In this document: one piece after another, positions 1-8,646 of the stretch | How the letters are laid out: each line of letters starts with the position of its first letter | Position numbering within the stretch: the stretch's first letter is position 1 | Origin: Bdellovibrionales bacterium | GTDB taxonomy: Bacteria > Bdellovibrionota > Bacteriovoracia > Bacteriovoracales > Bacteriovoracaceae | Assembly (NCBI GenBank): GCA_018646675.1 | Contig: JABGUH010000003.1 | Span: 1 to 64,000, forward strand | DNA: 64,000 nucleotides | Direction of reading: 5' to 3' | The notes under the pieces: generated by a model | What the model was told of the DNA's origin: nothing | Seen by the model: the letters and a program-made list of their open reading frames with translations, nothing else | Database searches by the model: none | Position numbers and translations under genes: made by a program

Positions 1-25
1 AAAAAGCCTTTTTCATTATGCAGGG

Positions 26-141
26 CCGTAGACGCATGGCCGCAAAACCCTCAACATGGTGCAATGTAAAAAACTGTCAATAGGCAGGTTATCACTACGT
101 ATAATTCAGATTATCTTGTGGCAGGGTGCGGATTGCCTTTA
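26..141 (+). repeat. Structured dispersed repeat, copy 1
   Basis: This 116-base element matches 1216-1331 base for base in length and in most positions, and its last 66 bases (76-141) match 2803-2868. It ends in the shared string GCGGATTGCCTTTA. An outer stem AGGCA (82-86) with TGCCT (134-138) encloses a smaller hairpin, GTTAT with ATAAT around CACTACGT. All three copies point the same way. The conserved length and stem suggest a folded RNA or DNA element rather than decayed coding sequence. No transposase or integrase lies next to it. It does not fit the attC consensus. Confidence 0.75.
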
Positions 142-313
142 CTAATATTATTCACACGAAGTTTCAATTAGTTAGTCCAGCTTGAAAACTCGAATCTGTC
201 TCTAACTGTCCCTCACTTTCAGTGATTGGCTTAGTCTTGGCTAACGAGGTGATGCGTCAGACTTCACTTAGCCAAATGGGCACGCAGCTCTCTTTTGTCA
301 CCATATTAATTTT

Positions 314-330
314 GACCACTTCGCGTGGTT
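314..330 (+). promoter_or_regulatory. Short hairpin ACCAC/GTGGT with T-run, upstream of the XRE gene
   Basis: ACCAC (315-319) pairs with GTGGT (325-329) around the loop TTCGC, followed by TTTT. It could be a weak terminator for a transcript coming from the left. The same stem recurs 46 bases downstream at 360-379, so the pair may instead be operator half-sites or leader hairpins for the regulator at 399. Confidence 0.4.
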
Positions 331-359
331 TTAACTTGCAAGTAATCAGTTAACTTTTG

Positions 360-379
360 GACCACTCGCCTTAGTGGTC
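360..379 (+). promoter_or_regulatory. Second hairpin GACCACT/AGTGGTC just before the XRE gene
   Basis: GACCACT (360-366) and AGTGGTC (373-379) form a perfect 7-bp inverted repeat around CGCCTT. It ends 19 bases before the ATG at 399 and directly precedes the GGGGG ribosome binding site. XRE-family regulators often bind palindromes at their own promoter, so autoregulation is a natural reading. This is inference from position only. Confidence 0.45.
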
Positions 380-398
380 TTAAGCAAAAGGGGGCAAT

Positions 399-602
399 AT
401 GCCAAAACGAAGTCGAGTTAAAGAGATCTCAAGAGAGTCAGAAGCACTAAAAAGAATGAGGCTTATTTGCGGTCTCTCTCAAAGAGAAGCAGCGGATAGG
501 ATTGGAGTCACTCCTACCATGGTAAACCATACTGAAAATGGCAGGGCCTACATAAAACGTGACTACATCAAACTATTTATCAGCGCACTGGATTACTCAT
601 AG
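399..602 (+). CDS. Small XRE-family helix-turn-helix regulator
   Basis: This 67-residue protein is almost entirely one HTH_3 domain, about residues 14-65. The recognition region reads LSQREAADRIGVTPTMVNHTENGR, with the usual pattern S-Q-x-x-A-A-x-x-x-G-V-x-x-x-x-V-x-x-x-E-N-G-R. It should be a DNA-binding repressor, probably dimeric and cytoplasmic. The ATG follows a GGGGG ribosome binding site by five bases and two inverted repeats that may be operators. It converges on the broken brnT gene, and the stop codons nearly touch. The gene is the size of stand-alone antitoxin-like or phage-type regulators. No partner toxin of its own is visible on the same strand. Confidence 0.8.
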   Translation: MPKRSRVKEISRESEALKRMRLICGLSQREAADRIGVTPTMVNHTENGRAYIKRDYIKLFISALDYS

Positions 603-935
603 AGTGATTGGAATGACTTTGTAGATGATCGAGACCCGCAGGAAAAAATAAGAGAGAGATGTAAAAAAATAATTGGTCTCTTTCTTAGTTAGTTTTCTAG
701 CTGAAATTATTCGTATGGTATTGCCATCCTCACCCCTTTCACAAAAACATGAGAGAAGAAGCTTTCCCCATAAGCTAAAACCGACAATTATAAATCTCTC
801 TTCAGCTCCTAAGTGATCGACATCATCGAAAACAATTGCGTTTTCACTAAAGAACACTGACTTGGCCTCATCAAATGAAATGCCATGTTTTTTAATATTT
901 ATTACATTTTTCTTTTCATCCTATTCAAATTTCAT
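597..935 (-). pseudogene. brnT: BrnT-type toxin (ribonuclease) gene with in-frame TAG, no brnA partner
   Basis: Read from the ATG at 935, the frame begins M-K-F-E, then hits TAG (923-921) where BrnT proteins have a conserved Trp (FEWD motif). It then continues as a clear BrnT: KKHGISFDEAKSVFF, FDDVDHLGAEERFIIVG, a CERGE stretch and IRIISARKLTKKE. TGG to TAG is a single base change. BrnT is the RelE-fold RNase toxin of the type II BrnT/BrnA system. The region downstream on this strand, where brnA normally sits, is occupied by the opposite-strand XRE gene, so no antitoxin is visible. The C-terminus after KKETNYF is unlike the family and follows a T-run, so a second lesion is possible. A GTG at 857 could start a shortened product, but it would lack the first strands. 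Confidence 0.8.
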
Positions 936-1215
936 ATATCAACCATGTCACACTACATTGTAGTTATAAAGTAGTTTACTCAAGGGAAGTGTAAACATAT
1001 AAAGTTTCATGCGAGAGTGACACACTATTTCGCACAATTACATCCTATATCCCTACCTACAATCTGCTGTCTGCTACCCGCTACCTGCATCAGTGCCCAG
1101 TTGGCCAGTATCAGCTTTCAAAGTAGAAAACATAGATTTTATATTGCCAAGGCCAAAGCTTATTTAAGATTACTCAATTTAAAACTGGTTGCTGACTTTT
1201 CGACCGTTAAAACCA
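936..1215. other. Gene-free stretch between brnT remnant and repeat copy 2
   Basis: I see no credible gene here. An 80-codon open frame beginning at 1017 lacks a ribosome binding site, has no domain pattern, and runs into repeat copy 2. The stretch is AT-rich, and its only structure is the repeat that follows. Confidence 0.5.
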
Positions 1216-1331
1216 CCGTAGACGCATGGCCGCATAACTCCCCAAATGGTGAAATGTGAAAAACAGTCAATAGGCAGATTATTACTACGCATAATGCCGA
1301 TTATCTTGTGGCTGGGTGTGGATTGCCTTTA
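1216..1331 (+). repeat. Structured dispersed repeat, copy 2
   Basis: This copy has the same 116-base length and orientation as 26-141, with about 20 substitutions and no net insertion or deletion. The outer stem AGGCA/TGCCT and the inner ATTAT/ATAAT hairpin are kept. Its right end overlaps the stop codon of the minus-strand beta-helix gene (1329), so it may also lie in that gene's 3' end. Confidence 0.75.
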
Positions 1332-2003
1332 AAATGATGGAGGTACAGGAACTCCATTTAATAATAGTAAGGTGGACCTCAAATTGATCTTTGATCCCCC
1401 TTTCACATCCAACTCCATTGCAACCTCTAGGGATCCTCTTTCCGCTTTTACTATCCAATTTTCTGGGTACAAGCGCATCTGCCTGGAAATAATATGAAAA
1501 TCATGATCAGTATTGACCTTAAATTCTCCATTGGCCCTCATCTTGAACTCACCACCTTTATTTTTAAATCTCAACTGTCCCTCTTGAGATTGTACCTGAA
1601 AGTTTTTATCCACTGCTATGTAGATATTCTCTTTTGAGTCTATATTCAAATTACCTCTCGATTTCATTGTAATATTATTCCCAACTGTAAATGCTGAAGC
1701 ATTGATCTCCCTAGCACTCATCGTGGCACTAGCCTCAGAGTGGATAACAACATGATCTAGTGAGTGGGCCGTAATGGAACTTTTTGAGTAGATTTCGATG
1801 GCGCCATTATCTCTTAAAACAACTTTGCTGCCATTATGCTCTAGCTCATAACGCCCAGCCTTTCTGGAGAAAGCCTTCATTGCGGAAATTTTATTTGTAA
1901 GAGCTTGGACTTTATTGTTTAAAGTTGCAAGTTGTAACTCAACACTTGCCCCGAATAGATTAAAAGAAAAGAGAAGGAAGAGAAAAACAGTTGCAACTTT
2001 CAT
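1329..2003 (-). CDS. Exported beta-helix protein with VgrG-spike-like repeats
   Basis: The 224-residue protein starts with a Sec signal peptide, cleaved near FNLFGA (residue 19). A short heptad-like coiled coil follows at about 20-45 (LATLNNKVQALTNKI). The rest is short alternating strands of the type GSKVVLRDNGAIEIYSKSS, GNLNIDSKENIYIAVDKN and GEFKVNTDHDFHI. This pattern recalls the C-terminal triple beta-helix of VgrG and phage baseplate spikes, including a tail resembling GSKINL...LNGVPV. True VgrG proteins have no signal peptide and carry large N-terminal domains, which are absent here. I infer a trimeric secreted fibre or needle, held together by the coiled coil. There are no secretion genes nearby. 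Confidence 0.65.
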   Translation of the reverse strand: MKVATVFLFLLFSFNLFGASVELQLATLNNKVQALTNKISAMKAFSRKAGRYELEHNGSKVVLRDNGAIEIYSKSSITAHSLDHVVIHSEASATMSAREINASAFTVGNNITMKSRGNLNIDSKENIYIAVDKNFQVQSQEGQLRFKNKGGEFKMRANGEFKVNTDHDFHIISRQMRLYPENWIVKAERGSLEVAMELDVKGGSKINLRSTLLLLNGVPVPPSF

Positions 2004-2476
2004 AAATAATCCCCTATTTTACATCAATAACACTCACACCTCTTTAAATTATAACGATCCCTTTGTCATCCTTAAGGAAAATTTTATATGCTCATTGAAT
2101 TTACCTCTGCCCTACTTGCCAAACAATATTATGAAAGGAAATTACTTTGCCCTTTCAACTTGTGGTATGAGGCATTTGACGTTGTTAACCTTTCCATCGC
2201 GATGTGCCCAACTCACCTTTTGCAGTATTCAGCCTCAACCTTTTGGGATCGGGATTCATGAATTATTACGTTTTTGACAATTTAGGATAGATCCGTCTTC
2301 TCCTTCCCTGCGCAGCAGTGGATTTAGCAAAAACCAAACTAAAGCAAGGAAGCCAAAAAGTAGAAAATGGTACGAGCCCAAAAATATTTAAGTCACAATT
2401 TTGTAATTATCTTATAGAAGTAAATAGTTTTAGTATGTTACAATTTCATAATATATATAAAACCAAGAGGGATTCT
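2004..2476. other. Intergenic region, no gene seen
   Basis: AT-rich sequence between the divergent beta-helix gene and the zinc-ribbon gene. Open frames here are antisense shadows or lack ribosome binding sites. On the minus strand a TATAAT-like hexamer lies within about 50 bases upstream of the ATG at 2003 and may be that gene's -10 element. On the plus strand an AT-rich CATAATATATAT precedes the 2477 gene. Confidence 0.4.
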
Positions 2477-2677
2477 ATGGCCAAGTGTAAGTTTTGTAAC
2501 GATGATATTAATTGGATTAAAGAGGGTAGAAAAAATCAACCTATTAACGGTGATGGTACCGTCCATAAATGCGAACAGATGATTAACTCGATGAAGAGCA
2601 TTAAAAAGCTTGATCGTTCCTCAATAAGCAATGAAGATATTGCCCGATACGAAAAACAGATTAACGAGAAAAAATAA
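2477..2677 (+). CDS. Small CxxC...HxC zinc-ribbon protein
   Basis: The 66-residue protein has C4-x2-C7 near its start and H30-x-C32 in the middle, with a conserved-looking core W-I-K-E-G-R-K-x-x-P-I-N-G-D-G. This arrangement is typical of single zinc-ribbon proteins of unknown role. I chose the ATG at 2477 because AGAGGGA precedes it. An upstream ATG frame from 2318 has no ribosome binding site and adds a low-complexity leader. It lies between repeat copies 2 and 3. Function is not predictable; such ribbons may bind nucleic acid or protein. Confidence 0.65.
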   Translation: MAKCKFCNDDINWIKEGRKNQPINGDGTVHKCEQMINSMKSIKKLDRSSISNEDIARYEKQINEKK

Positions 2678-3342
2678 AACCCAAATCCGCACCTAACCCA
2701 AATATATTCTCTTTATTTCACACATACCCTATCAGTCTGAGGGTCGATAGAAGGAGAGAGGTGCGCCCAATGTTCTAGAGATGGTGACCACCATGCAAGA
2801 GTGTCATTAGGCAGATCAGCACTGCTGGTAGTGCTGATTATTTGATGACCATATGCGGATTGCCTTTAATGATCAAAAGACGCTGGTAGCAGACCCTGAT
2901 AAAACATAAAATATCAATTTCAGAATTAAGCCTTGCCCAATTAATCTTAACTCTAATTATATTCAGTAGTTGACTCAACCTGCCCACTATTTGTGGCAAT
3001 GTTCTCTTTTGGTGACAGCAGCGCCTAGATTTAACTCTAGATATGAAGTGTTGTATTATAAAGATGGCCCTTTTGATCGTAAATCGACCACCCATATGAT
3101 GAACAGACCAGATTGAAATGCCTCTCTTTTTAAACGCCTGTCAATTCACGCTATTACAACATTAAAAAATTGTCACCACACCCAAAGCGACAAGATACCA
3201 ATAGCAACTATATCGCCATAAATAGTGAGATAGTTGCAATGGGTTAAATTGAAGTTCAGTTAATAAAACTTTGACCGCATCTCTCTAGGTCTGACCACCA
3301 AGCAGGGTTATAATGGTTCAACACATGTTTAAGGGAGAGCTT
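2678..3342. other. Long intergenic stretch holding repeat copy 3 only
   Basis: Apart from the repeat at 2803-2868 I see no gene. An 85-codon minus-strand frame (2838-3095) runs through the repeat and has no start signal or recognisable motif. The last 150 bases presumably hold the promoter of the lipoprotein gene at 3343, but no clear -35/-10 pair stands out. Confidence 0.5.
2803..2868 (+). repeat. Structured dispersed repeat, copy 3 (66-base core)
   Basis: This copy shares the 66-base core length of copies 1 and 2, the outer stem AGGCA/TGCCT and the terminal GCGGATTGCCTTTA. Its inner hairpin is stronger and different in sequence: ATCAGCACT pairs with AGTGCTGAT around GCTGGT. The left 50 bases seen in copies 1 and 2 are diverged or missing. 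Keeping length and pairing while changing sequence suggests the fold is what matters. Confidence 0.7.
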
Positions 3343-4398
3343 ATGAAATCTGCGCTACTTCTTTCTTTGGCATTTCTCTTCTGTTCCGCTTTTGTCGGCT
3401 GCAAAAGTAACTCTGACGGTGAGCCGGCCGTATCAGGGGCTTCATCTTCAACCTGCAGTTTACAAATAAGATACGACTATGATTTTGACGTTGACCCCAG
3501 TGATGATTTCATTGATCAAAATGTTACTGAAACAGCTTCTGTTCTAAGCTCTACTTGCCTAAATGTTATTGCTGGAGAAACTTCAACTGATACCATCGAC
3601 TGGATTTCACGTAATGGTAGCATAATGACCCTCGGTGCTCAGACTGGTGGCGGCGATGCTTCTCTAATAGATCTTTCAGTCTCAGGTTCATCGATTAGTG
3701 AGCATACTGATAACTTCTGCAATAGTTTTGGAGAGGACGTTACTTACACTCTGAGCAGTTCAACAATCAATAGTATTCAACAAAAACTGCAATTAACTTT
3801 TAACTACTCCATAATTGCAAACAACTGCTCCAGCAGAGACATCAGCAAGGACTATCAGCATACTGCACTAAAGGGAGTATGGCGTAGTGCCTGTAATAAT
3901 GGTGTAGAATATTGGATGGCATACTATCACAACGCAGTAGCTAAGATGAAGTATATCTACCCTGACAATAATTGTGCCCAATCTGCAGATATGTATATTG
4001 AGTGGAATGGCCCAGCCACTATCGGAGAGGTGGTCAGCGGATCGACCAAGCAGCTTAATCATAGCTACCAGAATTTCTATGTTAAAATTTTCGACACCGC
4101 GATGAAAGATGATTTCAATACCAGCAGTATATGTGGCATCAACTCATGGACCACTGGTAACGATATAAGTGTCAAGGGCGCAAATTGTGATTTCAGCTCT
4201 ATAGGTATAGATTCTGAAACTTTTCCATCTACCTATGTTCAAGAGTTTGATATTTTCAACATTACTGGTAATAGTCTACAGCTTGGTGACATAACCACAG
4301 GGGATAAAAGCACTAGCGTCGACCGTTCATCCGCACTTGATGGTGATCAATACACATTATATAGCGGATATTTTATCATTCCTTCATGGGTACAGTGA
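3343..4398 (+). CDS. Putative outer-membrane lipoprotein, function unknown
   Basis: The protein (351 residues) starts with a lipoprotein signal: MKSALLLSLAFLFCSAFVGC, with a lipobox ending F-V-G-C and the acylated Cys at residue 20. I chose the ATG at 3343 because AAGGGAGAG precedes it; upstream ATGs in frame lack this. The mature part is rich in Ser, Thr and Asp and has paired cysteines, such as STC, NFC, NNC and SSIC. This fits a periplasmic or surface beta-rich domain with disulfides. I recognise no catalytic motif or family. It stands alone, with long flanks on the left. Confidence 0.75.
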   Translation: MKSALLLSLAFLFCSAFVGCKSNSDGEPAVSGASSSTCSLQIRYDYDFDVDPSDDFIDQNVTETASVLSSTCLNVIAGETSTDTIDWISRNGSIMTLGAQTGGGDASLIDLSVSGSSISEHTDNFCNSFGEDVTYTLSSSTINSIQQKLQLTFNYSIIANNCSSRDISKDYQHTALKGVWRSACNNGVEYWMAYYHNAVAKMKYIYPDNNCAQSADMYIEWNGPATIGEVVSGSTKQLNHSYQNFYVKIFDTAMKDDFNTSSICGINSWTTGNDISVKGANCDFSSIGIDSETFPSTYVQEFDIFNITGNSLQLGDITTGDKSTSVDRSSALDGDQYTLYSGYFIIPSWVQ

Positions 4399-4451
4399 AA
4401 CTAGTGCCAATCGACTTGCTGGACGGACAATGCGCATTAAGTATGGTGTGC

Positions 4452-4646
4452 TTAAAACTTCTCCCCTTTACCAACGAGGTTGATTAACTCACCACTCTCT
4501 CCCGTCGTCCAATCCTCCCAGCGTCCATCGTTAAAGGATTTACGAACGCATCCCGTAAGTCTAGTCTTGGTAAGCACGTAATCACAATTTTCAAATGTTG
4601 GCGCTTTTAGATCTTTTACTACCTCTTGGCCTAGCTCTGCATCCAT
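4452..4646 (-). CDS. Small hypothetical protein (64 residues)
   Basis: A short frame whose ATG at 4646 is preceded by a strong GGAGGAAAAA ribosome binding site; a GTG four codons upstream would overlap that site. The protein is acidic at the N-terminus and contains two Cys (ENCDY, TGCVR) and a W-E-D-W-T-T-G-E turn. There is no signal peptide and no membrane segment. I do not recognise it. The strong ribosome binding site and sensible composition make it likely to be real. Confidence 0.55.
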   Translation of the reverse strand: MDAELGQEVVKDLKAPTFENCDYVLTKTRLTGCVRKSFNDGRWEDWTTGESGELINLVGKGEKF

Positions 4647-4785
4647 TTTTTCCTCCACAGCTGAATTAATACCTAGCTTTAGAGTACCTGCTAAAATATC
4701 ATAAAAAAAGCAAAATGGGCCCCAAAGAGAGCGTTAAGGGTGTCTACCTAAGAATGTTCTAGTTAGCGCAGGGCAGAGATAGTAA

Positions 4786-5256
4786 TTATCCACTACATTT
4801 TTTAGTTAGAATCCGATCGAGGGCATTGGTAAAAAGCTCTCGATCCTTGGGCCCAAATGGTGCAGGGCCACCGGTATCCACGCCACTATCACGTAGATCC
4901 TGCATAAAGTTGCGAACAGAGAGACGCTCACTAATATTCTCTTCCGTGTAGGTCTCCCCACGAGGATTAATCGCTAAGGCCCCCTTTTTAACAATTAAAT
5001 CAGCAAGTGGTATATCTGCGGTTATCGCCAAATCATTCGCATCTATATGCTCTACAATGTAGAAATCGGCAACATCAGCTCCTTTTGCAACGATGGTTAG
5101 TTGCACTAAGGGAGTTAGCGGTATAGACATGGAGCTATTGGCAACCAGATGAACTAAAATCTGCCGACGCAGAGAGACTTTAAATATGACCTCTTTGATC
5201 ACTTTCGGGCAAGCATCTGCATCAACCCATATTGTAAACTGACATTTTGGATTCAA
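4786..5256 (-). CDS. yaiI: UPF0178 / YaiI family protein (DUF188)
   Basis: The 156-residue protein matches the YaiI family over its whole length. It has the opening IWVDADACPKVIKEV, the central VAKGADVADFYIVE and DLAITADIPLADL, and the closing GGPAPFGPKDRELFTNALDR. The family has a PIN-like/NYN nuclease-like fold with conserved acidic residues (DAD near the start, D in the ITADIPLA segment), but its biochemical role is unsettled. It is cytoplasmic and of usual family length. It is encoded on the same strand as rhlE, about 50 bases downstream, and may be co-transcribed with it. Confidence 0.9.
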   Translation of the reverse strand: MNPKCQFTIWVDADACPKVIKEVIFKVSLRRQILVHLVANSSMSIPLTPLVQLTIVAKGADVADFYIVEHIDANDLAITADIPLADLIVKKGALAINPRGETYTEENISERLSVRNFMQDLRDSGVDTGGPAPFGPKDRELFTNALDRILTKKCSG

Positions 5257-5303
5257 ACCATACTCTCCTCAAACATATATTTAAAGGCAACTACTCGACC
5301 GCT

Positions 5304-6539
5304 TCATGAACGCCTTGTACTCAATCTTTTGCTAATCTTTGGTTTTATTTTTTTAGGCCTTTTAGCTCTAATCGGTCGTGTATCAAGAGTTGACGTAGGT
5401 AATGGAAGAGTTGGCATAAAATTTTCCATCTCTTTTCTAGCTATTAACTGCTTCAATAGACGCTCTATATCTTTTAGCTGGTCAAATTCATCCGCACTAA
5501 CAAGGGAGATCGCTTTACCACTTGCCCCGGCCCTTGCGGTGCGACCGATTCTATGAATATAGTCCTCTGCCACATTTGGTAGATCAAAATTCACCACTTG
5601 AGGTAGTTGATTAATATCGATACCGCGAGCAGCAATATCGGTGGCCACCAAAATCTTAACTACTCCCTCTTTAAAATTGGCCAATGCCCGGGTTCTCGCT
5701 CCCTGACTTTTATTGCCGTGAATAGCGGCCGCGCTAATGCCCTTTTGCTCCAGTTTTTTTGTAATTCGATTGGCCCCGTGTTTAGTTCTAGAAAAGACTA
5801 AAGCCTGCTGCCAGTTTCCTGACTTGATCAATTCGACCAGGACAGATATCTTCTGTGCCTTATCAACTGGATAGAGAAAGTGCTCTACAGCATCTACCGT
5901 TGTATTCCTTGGTGAAACTGAAATCTCTATTGGATTATTGATCATACCTTTTGCCAGGTCTCTAATCTCATGGGAGAAAGTGGCCGAGAATAAGAGGTGT
6001 TGGCATTTTTTTGGCAGCAGCTTTAATACTTTTTTTATATCATGAATAAATCCCATATCCAGCATTCGATCTGCTTCATCTAAAACCAACACATCTAAAT
6101 ATTGAAATTTAACAGCATTTTGATTATGTAGGTCTAATAATCTCCCCGGTGTCGCCACTAAAATATCAACCCCACCTTTCAATTTTATCATTTGAGGATT
6201 AATTTTTACCCCACCAAACACCACTCCAGAACGAAGGTTTAGATTTTTGCTATAAGTTCTAACACTCTCATAGACCTGTGCGGCCAGCTCTCTGGTGGGT
6301 GTCAAAACAAGTGCCCGTACCTGGTTACCACGAGTAGGTTTTTCTTTGGATAGATTTTCCAGGATTGGCAGGACAAAACCAGCGGTTTTCCCAGTTCCAG
6401 TTTGCGCTGCGGCCATAACATCTTTTCCAGACAAAATAGCGGGGATCGCTTTAGCTTGAATAGGAGTTGGAGTCTCATACCCCTCATCGGCGACTGCACT
6501 TAAAATTGGAGCCGAAAGGGCCAGATTAGAAAATTTCAT
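5304..6539 (-). CDS. rhlE: DEAD-box ATP-dependent RNA helicase, RhlE-like
   Basis: The 411-residue protein has all helicase motifs in order: Q-motif region [13 protein letters not shown], motif I AQTGTGKT (45-52), PTRELA, GG, TPGRLLD, DEAD, SAT, and then in the second RecA domain [20 protein letters not shown] and [10 protein letters not shown]. The basic tail ([15 protein letters not shown]) is typical of RhlE-type helicases that bind structured RNA in ribosome biogenesis or decay. The start at 6539 gives the usual MKFSNLALS opening. It lies four bases after the stop of the upstream exported protein gene, so translation may be coupled, although the two products act in different compartments. 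Confidence 0.93.
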   Translation of the reverse strand: MKFSNLALSAPILSAVADEGYETPTPIQAKAIPAILSGKDVMAAAQTGTGKTAGFVLPILENLSKEKPTRGNQVRALVLTPTRELAAQVYESVRTYSKNLNLRSGVVFGGVKINPQMIKLKGGVDILVATPGRLLDLHNQNAVKFQYLDVLVLDEADRMLDMGFIHDIKKVLKLLPKKCQHLLFSATFSHEIRDLAKGMINNPIEISVSPRNTTVDAVEHFLYPVDKAQKISVLVELIKSGNWQQALVFSRTKHGANRITKKLEQKGISAAAIHGNKSQGARTRALANFKEGVVKILVATDIAARGIDINQLPQVVNFDLPNVAEDYIHRIGRTARAGASGKAISLVSADEFDQLKDIERLLKQLIARKEMENFMPTLPLPTSTLDTRPIRAKRPKKIKPKISKRLSTRRS

Positions 6540-6543
6540 AAAT

Positions 6544-8646
6544 TTAGTCCACAAATATAAAGCCATACTTAAGTGCCTGTGCTCTTACATCCCGGTGTGC
6601 TCGAAATGGGTATGGGAACAGGGTATTATTATCTGCAAATGCACCCTTAAATGTTTCAAGATCATAGCCAGTCAAAGTAGAGAGGTCAGCACCTTTAAAA
6701 TTTGATTTTGGAAACCTTGCTTTATCAATTGAAACCGTATTAAATTTAGCTCCACTAAAGTTGCAACTTCTGCACAATGCCCGATCAAAACTTGATTCAG
6801 ATATAGTTAAGTTACTCAGATCAACGTTATTCATTCGAGATAACAAGAAACTTATATTATCCATAGTACACTCAGCATTTTGTTTGCATTTAAAGGATGA
6901 GTTACTAATAAGTGAATTTTTAAAATCTAAATGGTCCATCAGACCTACGATTTTCACATGATCTAAAATTGATCCTTTAAAGCTGACATTTGATAGATAG
7001 ATAGCAGCGATATTCATGTTTTTCAGGTTAACATTATCAAAAACACTGTTCTTTATATAAAGCACATCTTCAAAAGAGACATTTGAAAAAACGGCATTAT
7101 TAAAGTCTGCAACGACACCCGCCCGTAAGAATGTGACGTTTTCCATTTTGGATTTAACAAAATTCCCTTTGACGATTACCCCGCTGGCGAAACCAACATC
7201 TTTGATGCTAATATTTGAAACATTGAACATTGCAGCGAAATTGTTAAATTTCACATCCCTCCATGAGGTAAATCCTGACTCTTCTGAATTTGCATCAATA
7301 AATCGAACACTATTCAGCTCTACATTCGAAAATTCAACTTGTTTATACACACCATTTAAAACCGGCAGCCGATTAATAGGGATTGAGATGTTATTTTTAT
7401 TATAGCTGAAATTTTTGAATACTACGTTCTCCAAGGAAAGCAATATCTTTGTCTCCTCTTTTGTATTCATCCTGGTGTCTACAAAGGAGCTTTCAGTCAG
7501 TTCAAAGTAGAATTCCGGGGTATGAATTCTATTTTGAGCTGGACTCTCAAATGTTACATTATTAAAATTAACCTTTTCTAGATCAAAGTTATAGATAAGT
7601 TCATTATTATTAAAAGTTGAGTTTTTTATCGCACCACCGATAACAACTGACTTGCTTGGCAGGTTGTTCTCTGAGGGAGGAAGCTTGATATTATCAAAAT
7701 TCACATTTGAATATCTATGGCCACCAGAAAACGGGATGCTTTCAAACTTATCACGCTCAAATCTCATATTTGTCAGATTAAGCCCTCTTATATTTCCATC
7801 AAAGCGGGACTCTACCATAATTACGTTTTCTAAAGTTAAATTAGTGGTACCTGAAGCAAGCGAAATTTTGCTATTTTCAAAGCTGGAATTCTTAAAAGTG
7901 GAATTAGTGATCTCGACTTTTTTCCCGGTAATGTCAGCAGCCTTTAAATCAATAAAAGTGCTATCTATCAATTTGGTCCCATTGATCGTGCTCTTTTGGA
8001 TAGCGCCTTGTTCCCACAAAGTTGTATCAAAATTGACTTTATCAAGAGTTGAATTACCAATTATGACATTTTGAAAATTTGCATCAAAGAAATTAGTTCC
8101 CGTTAGATCTGACTCCATTAAGAAAGTTCCGGTAAATTCACTGAATGAAAAATCACCGTTAATAATTTGAGAACTCTTAAATAGACCGGATAAAAATTTT
8201 GCCCCTTGTGCCATAACATTTTTCAAGGAAGTTTCAAAAAATGATATATTACCAAAAAATGGTAACATTTGATCACGACCGTCAAAAGTAGTTTCAGAAA
8301 AATTTGCGCCATTCATATTAGATTCATTTACTTCAAATGCCTTAACTGTCGTCCCTGAAAAATCTGTATCAGCTAAAAATGTTCGTAAATATCTGCTACC
8401 TAAATGATTAAAGGTAAATTTAGTGCCAGCAAGATTATCATCTACGAAAATCCCACACTCCCCTAAGAATTTAATATTTCTACATGGAACAGGACTAGGA
8501 TCACCTCCAGGAGTGATCGACTTCATTCTCCAGCACATCTTCTGACCTTGTATCGGATGCACACTATAGCGACAGCCTTGATCTTGAGCGAATAGTGGAA
8601 GCGCAAAGAGGATGGAGATAAGAGTTACAATAGTAAGCTTTTTCAT
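6544..8646 (-). CDS. Large exported pentapeptide-repeat-like protein
   Basis: The 700-residue protein starts with a signal peptide cleaved after ALPLFAQ, then a short Cys-rich domain (CRYSVHP, KMCWRMK, PVPCRN, GECGIF). Nearly all of the remainder is a run of five-residue-like repeats with central Phe/Leu and Asn/Ser/Asp, for example [14 protein letters not shown] and [17 protein letters not shown]. This is the mark of a right-handed quadrilateral beta-helix (pentapeptide fold). The unit is looser than classic A(D/N)LXX. The C-terminus returns to canonical form ([25 protein letters not shown]) before a conserved-looking end. A periplasmic or surface adhesin or scaffold is a reasonable guess, no more. 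It is directly followed by rhlE. Confidence 0.8.
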   Translation of the reverse strand: MKKLTIVTLISILFALPLFAQDQGCRYSVHPIQGQKMCWRMKSITPGGDPSPVPCRNIKFLGECGIFVDDNLAGTKFTFNHLGSRYLRTFLADTDFSGTTVKAFEVNESNMNGANFSETTFDGRDQMLPFFGNISFFETSLKNVMAQGAKFLSGLFKSSQIINGDFSFSEFTGTFLMESDLTGTNFFDANFQNVIIGNSTLDKVNFDTTLWEQGAIQKSTINGTKLIDSTFIDLKAADITGKKVEITNSTFKNSSFENSKISLASGTTNLTLENVIMVESRFDGNIRGLNLTNMRFERDKFESIPFSGGHRYSNVNFDNIKLPPSENNLPSKSVVIGGAIKNSTFNNNELIYNFDLEKVNFNNVTFESPAQNRIHTPEFYFELTESSFVDTRMNTKEETKILLSLENVVFKNFSYNKNNISIPINRLPVLNGVYKQVEFSNVELNSVRFIDANSEESGFTSWRDVKFNNFAAMFNVSNISIKDVGFASGVIVKGNFVKSKMENVTFLRAGVVADFNNAVFSNVSFEDVLYIKNSVFDNVNLKNMNIAAIYLSNVSFKGSILDHVKIVGLMDHLDFKNSLISNSSFKCKQNAECTMDNISFLLSRMNNVDLSNLTISESSFDRALCRSCNFSGAKFNTVSIDKARFPKSNFKGADLSTLTGYDLETFKGAFADNNTLFPYPFRAHRDVRAQALKYGFIFVD

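Noticed and set aside
1017..1259. 80-codon plus-strand frame
   Set aside because: No ribosome binding site, odd composition, and the 3' half lies in repeat copy 2.
1915..2277. 120-codon plus-strand frame
   Set aside because: Starts antisense to the beta-helix gene's signal peptide, with no start signal and no domain pattern.
26..2868. Integron attC sites
   Set aside because: The repeat ends lack the RYYYAAC and GTTRRRY boxes, and no integrase is seen.
2838..3095. 85-codon minus-strand frame
   Set aside because: Overlaps repeat copy 3 and has no ribosome binding site; I could not match it to a transposase.
7652..8074. 140-codon frame antisense to the pentapeptide-like gene
   Set aside because: A shadow of the repeat-rich coding strand with no start signal.
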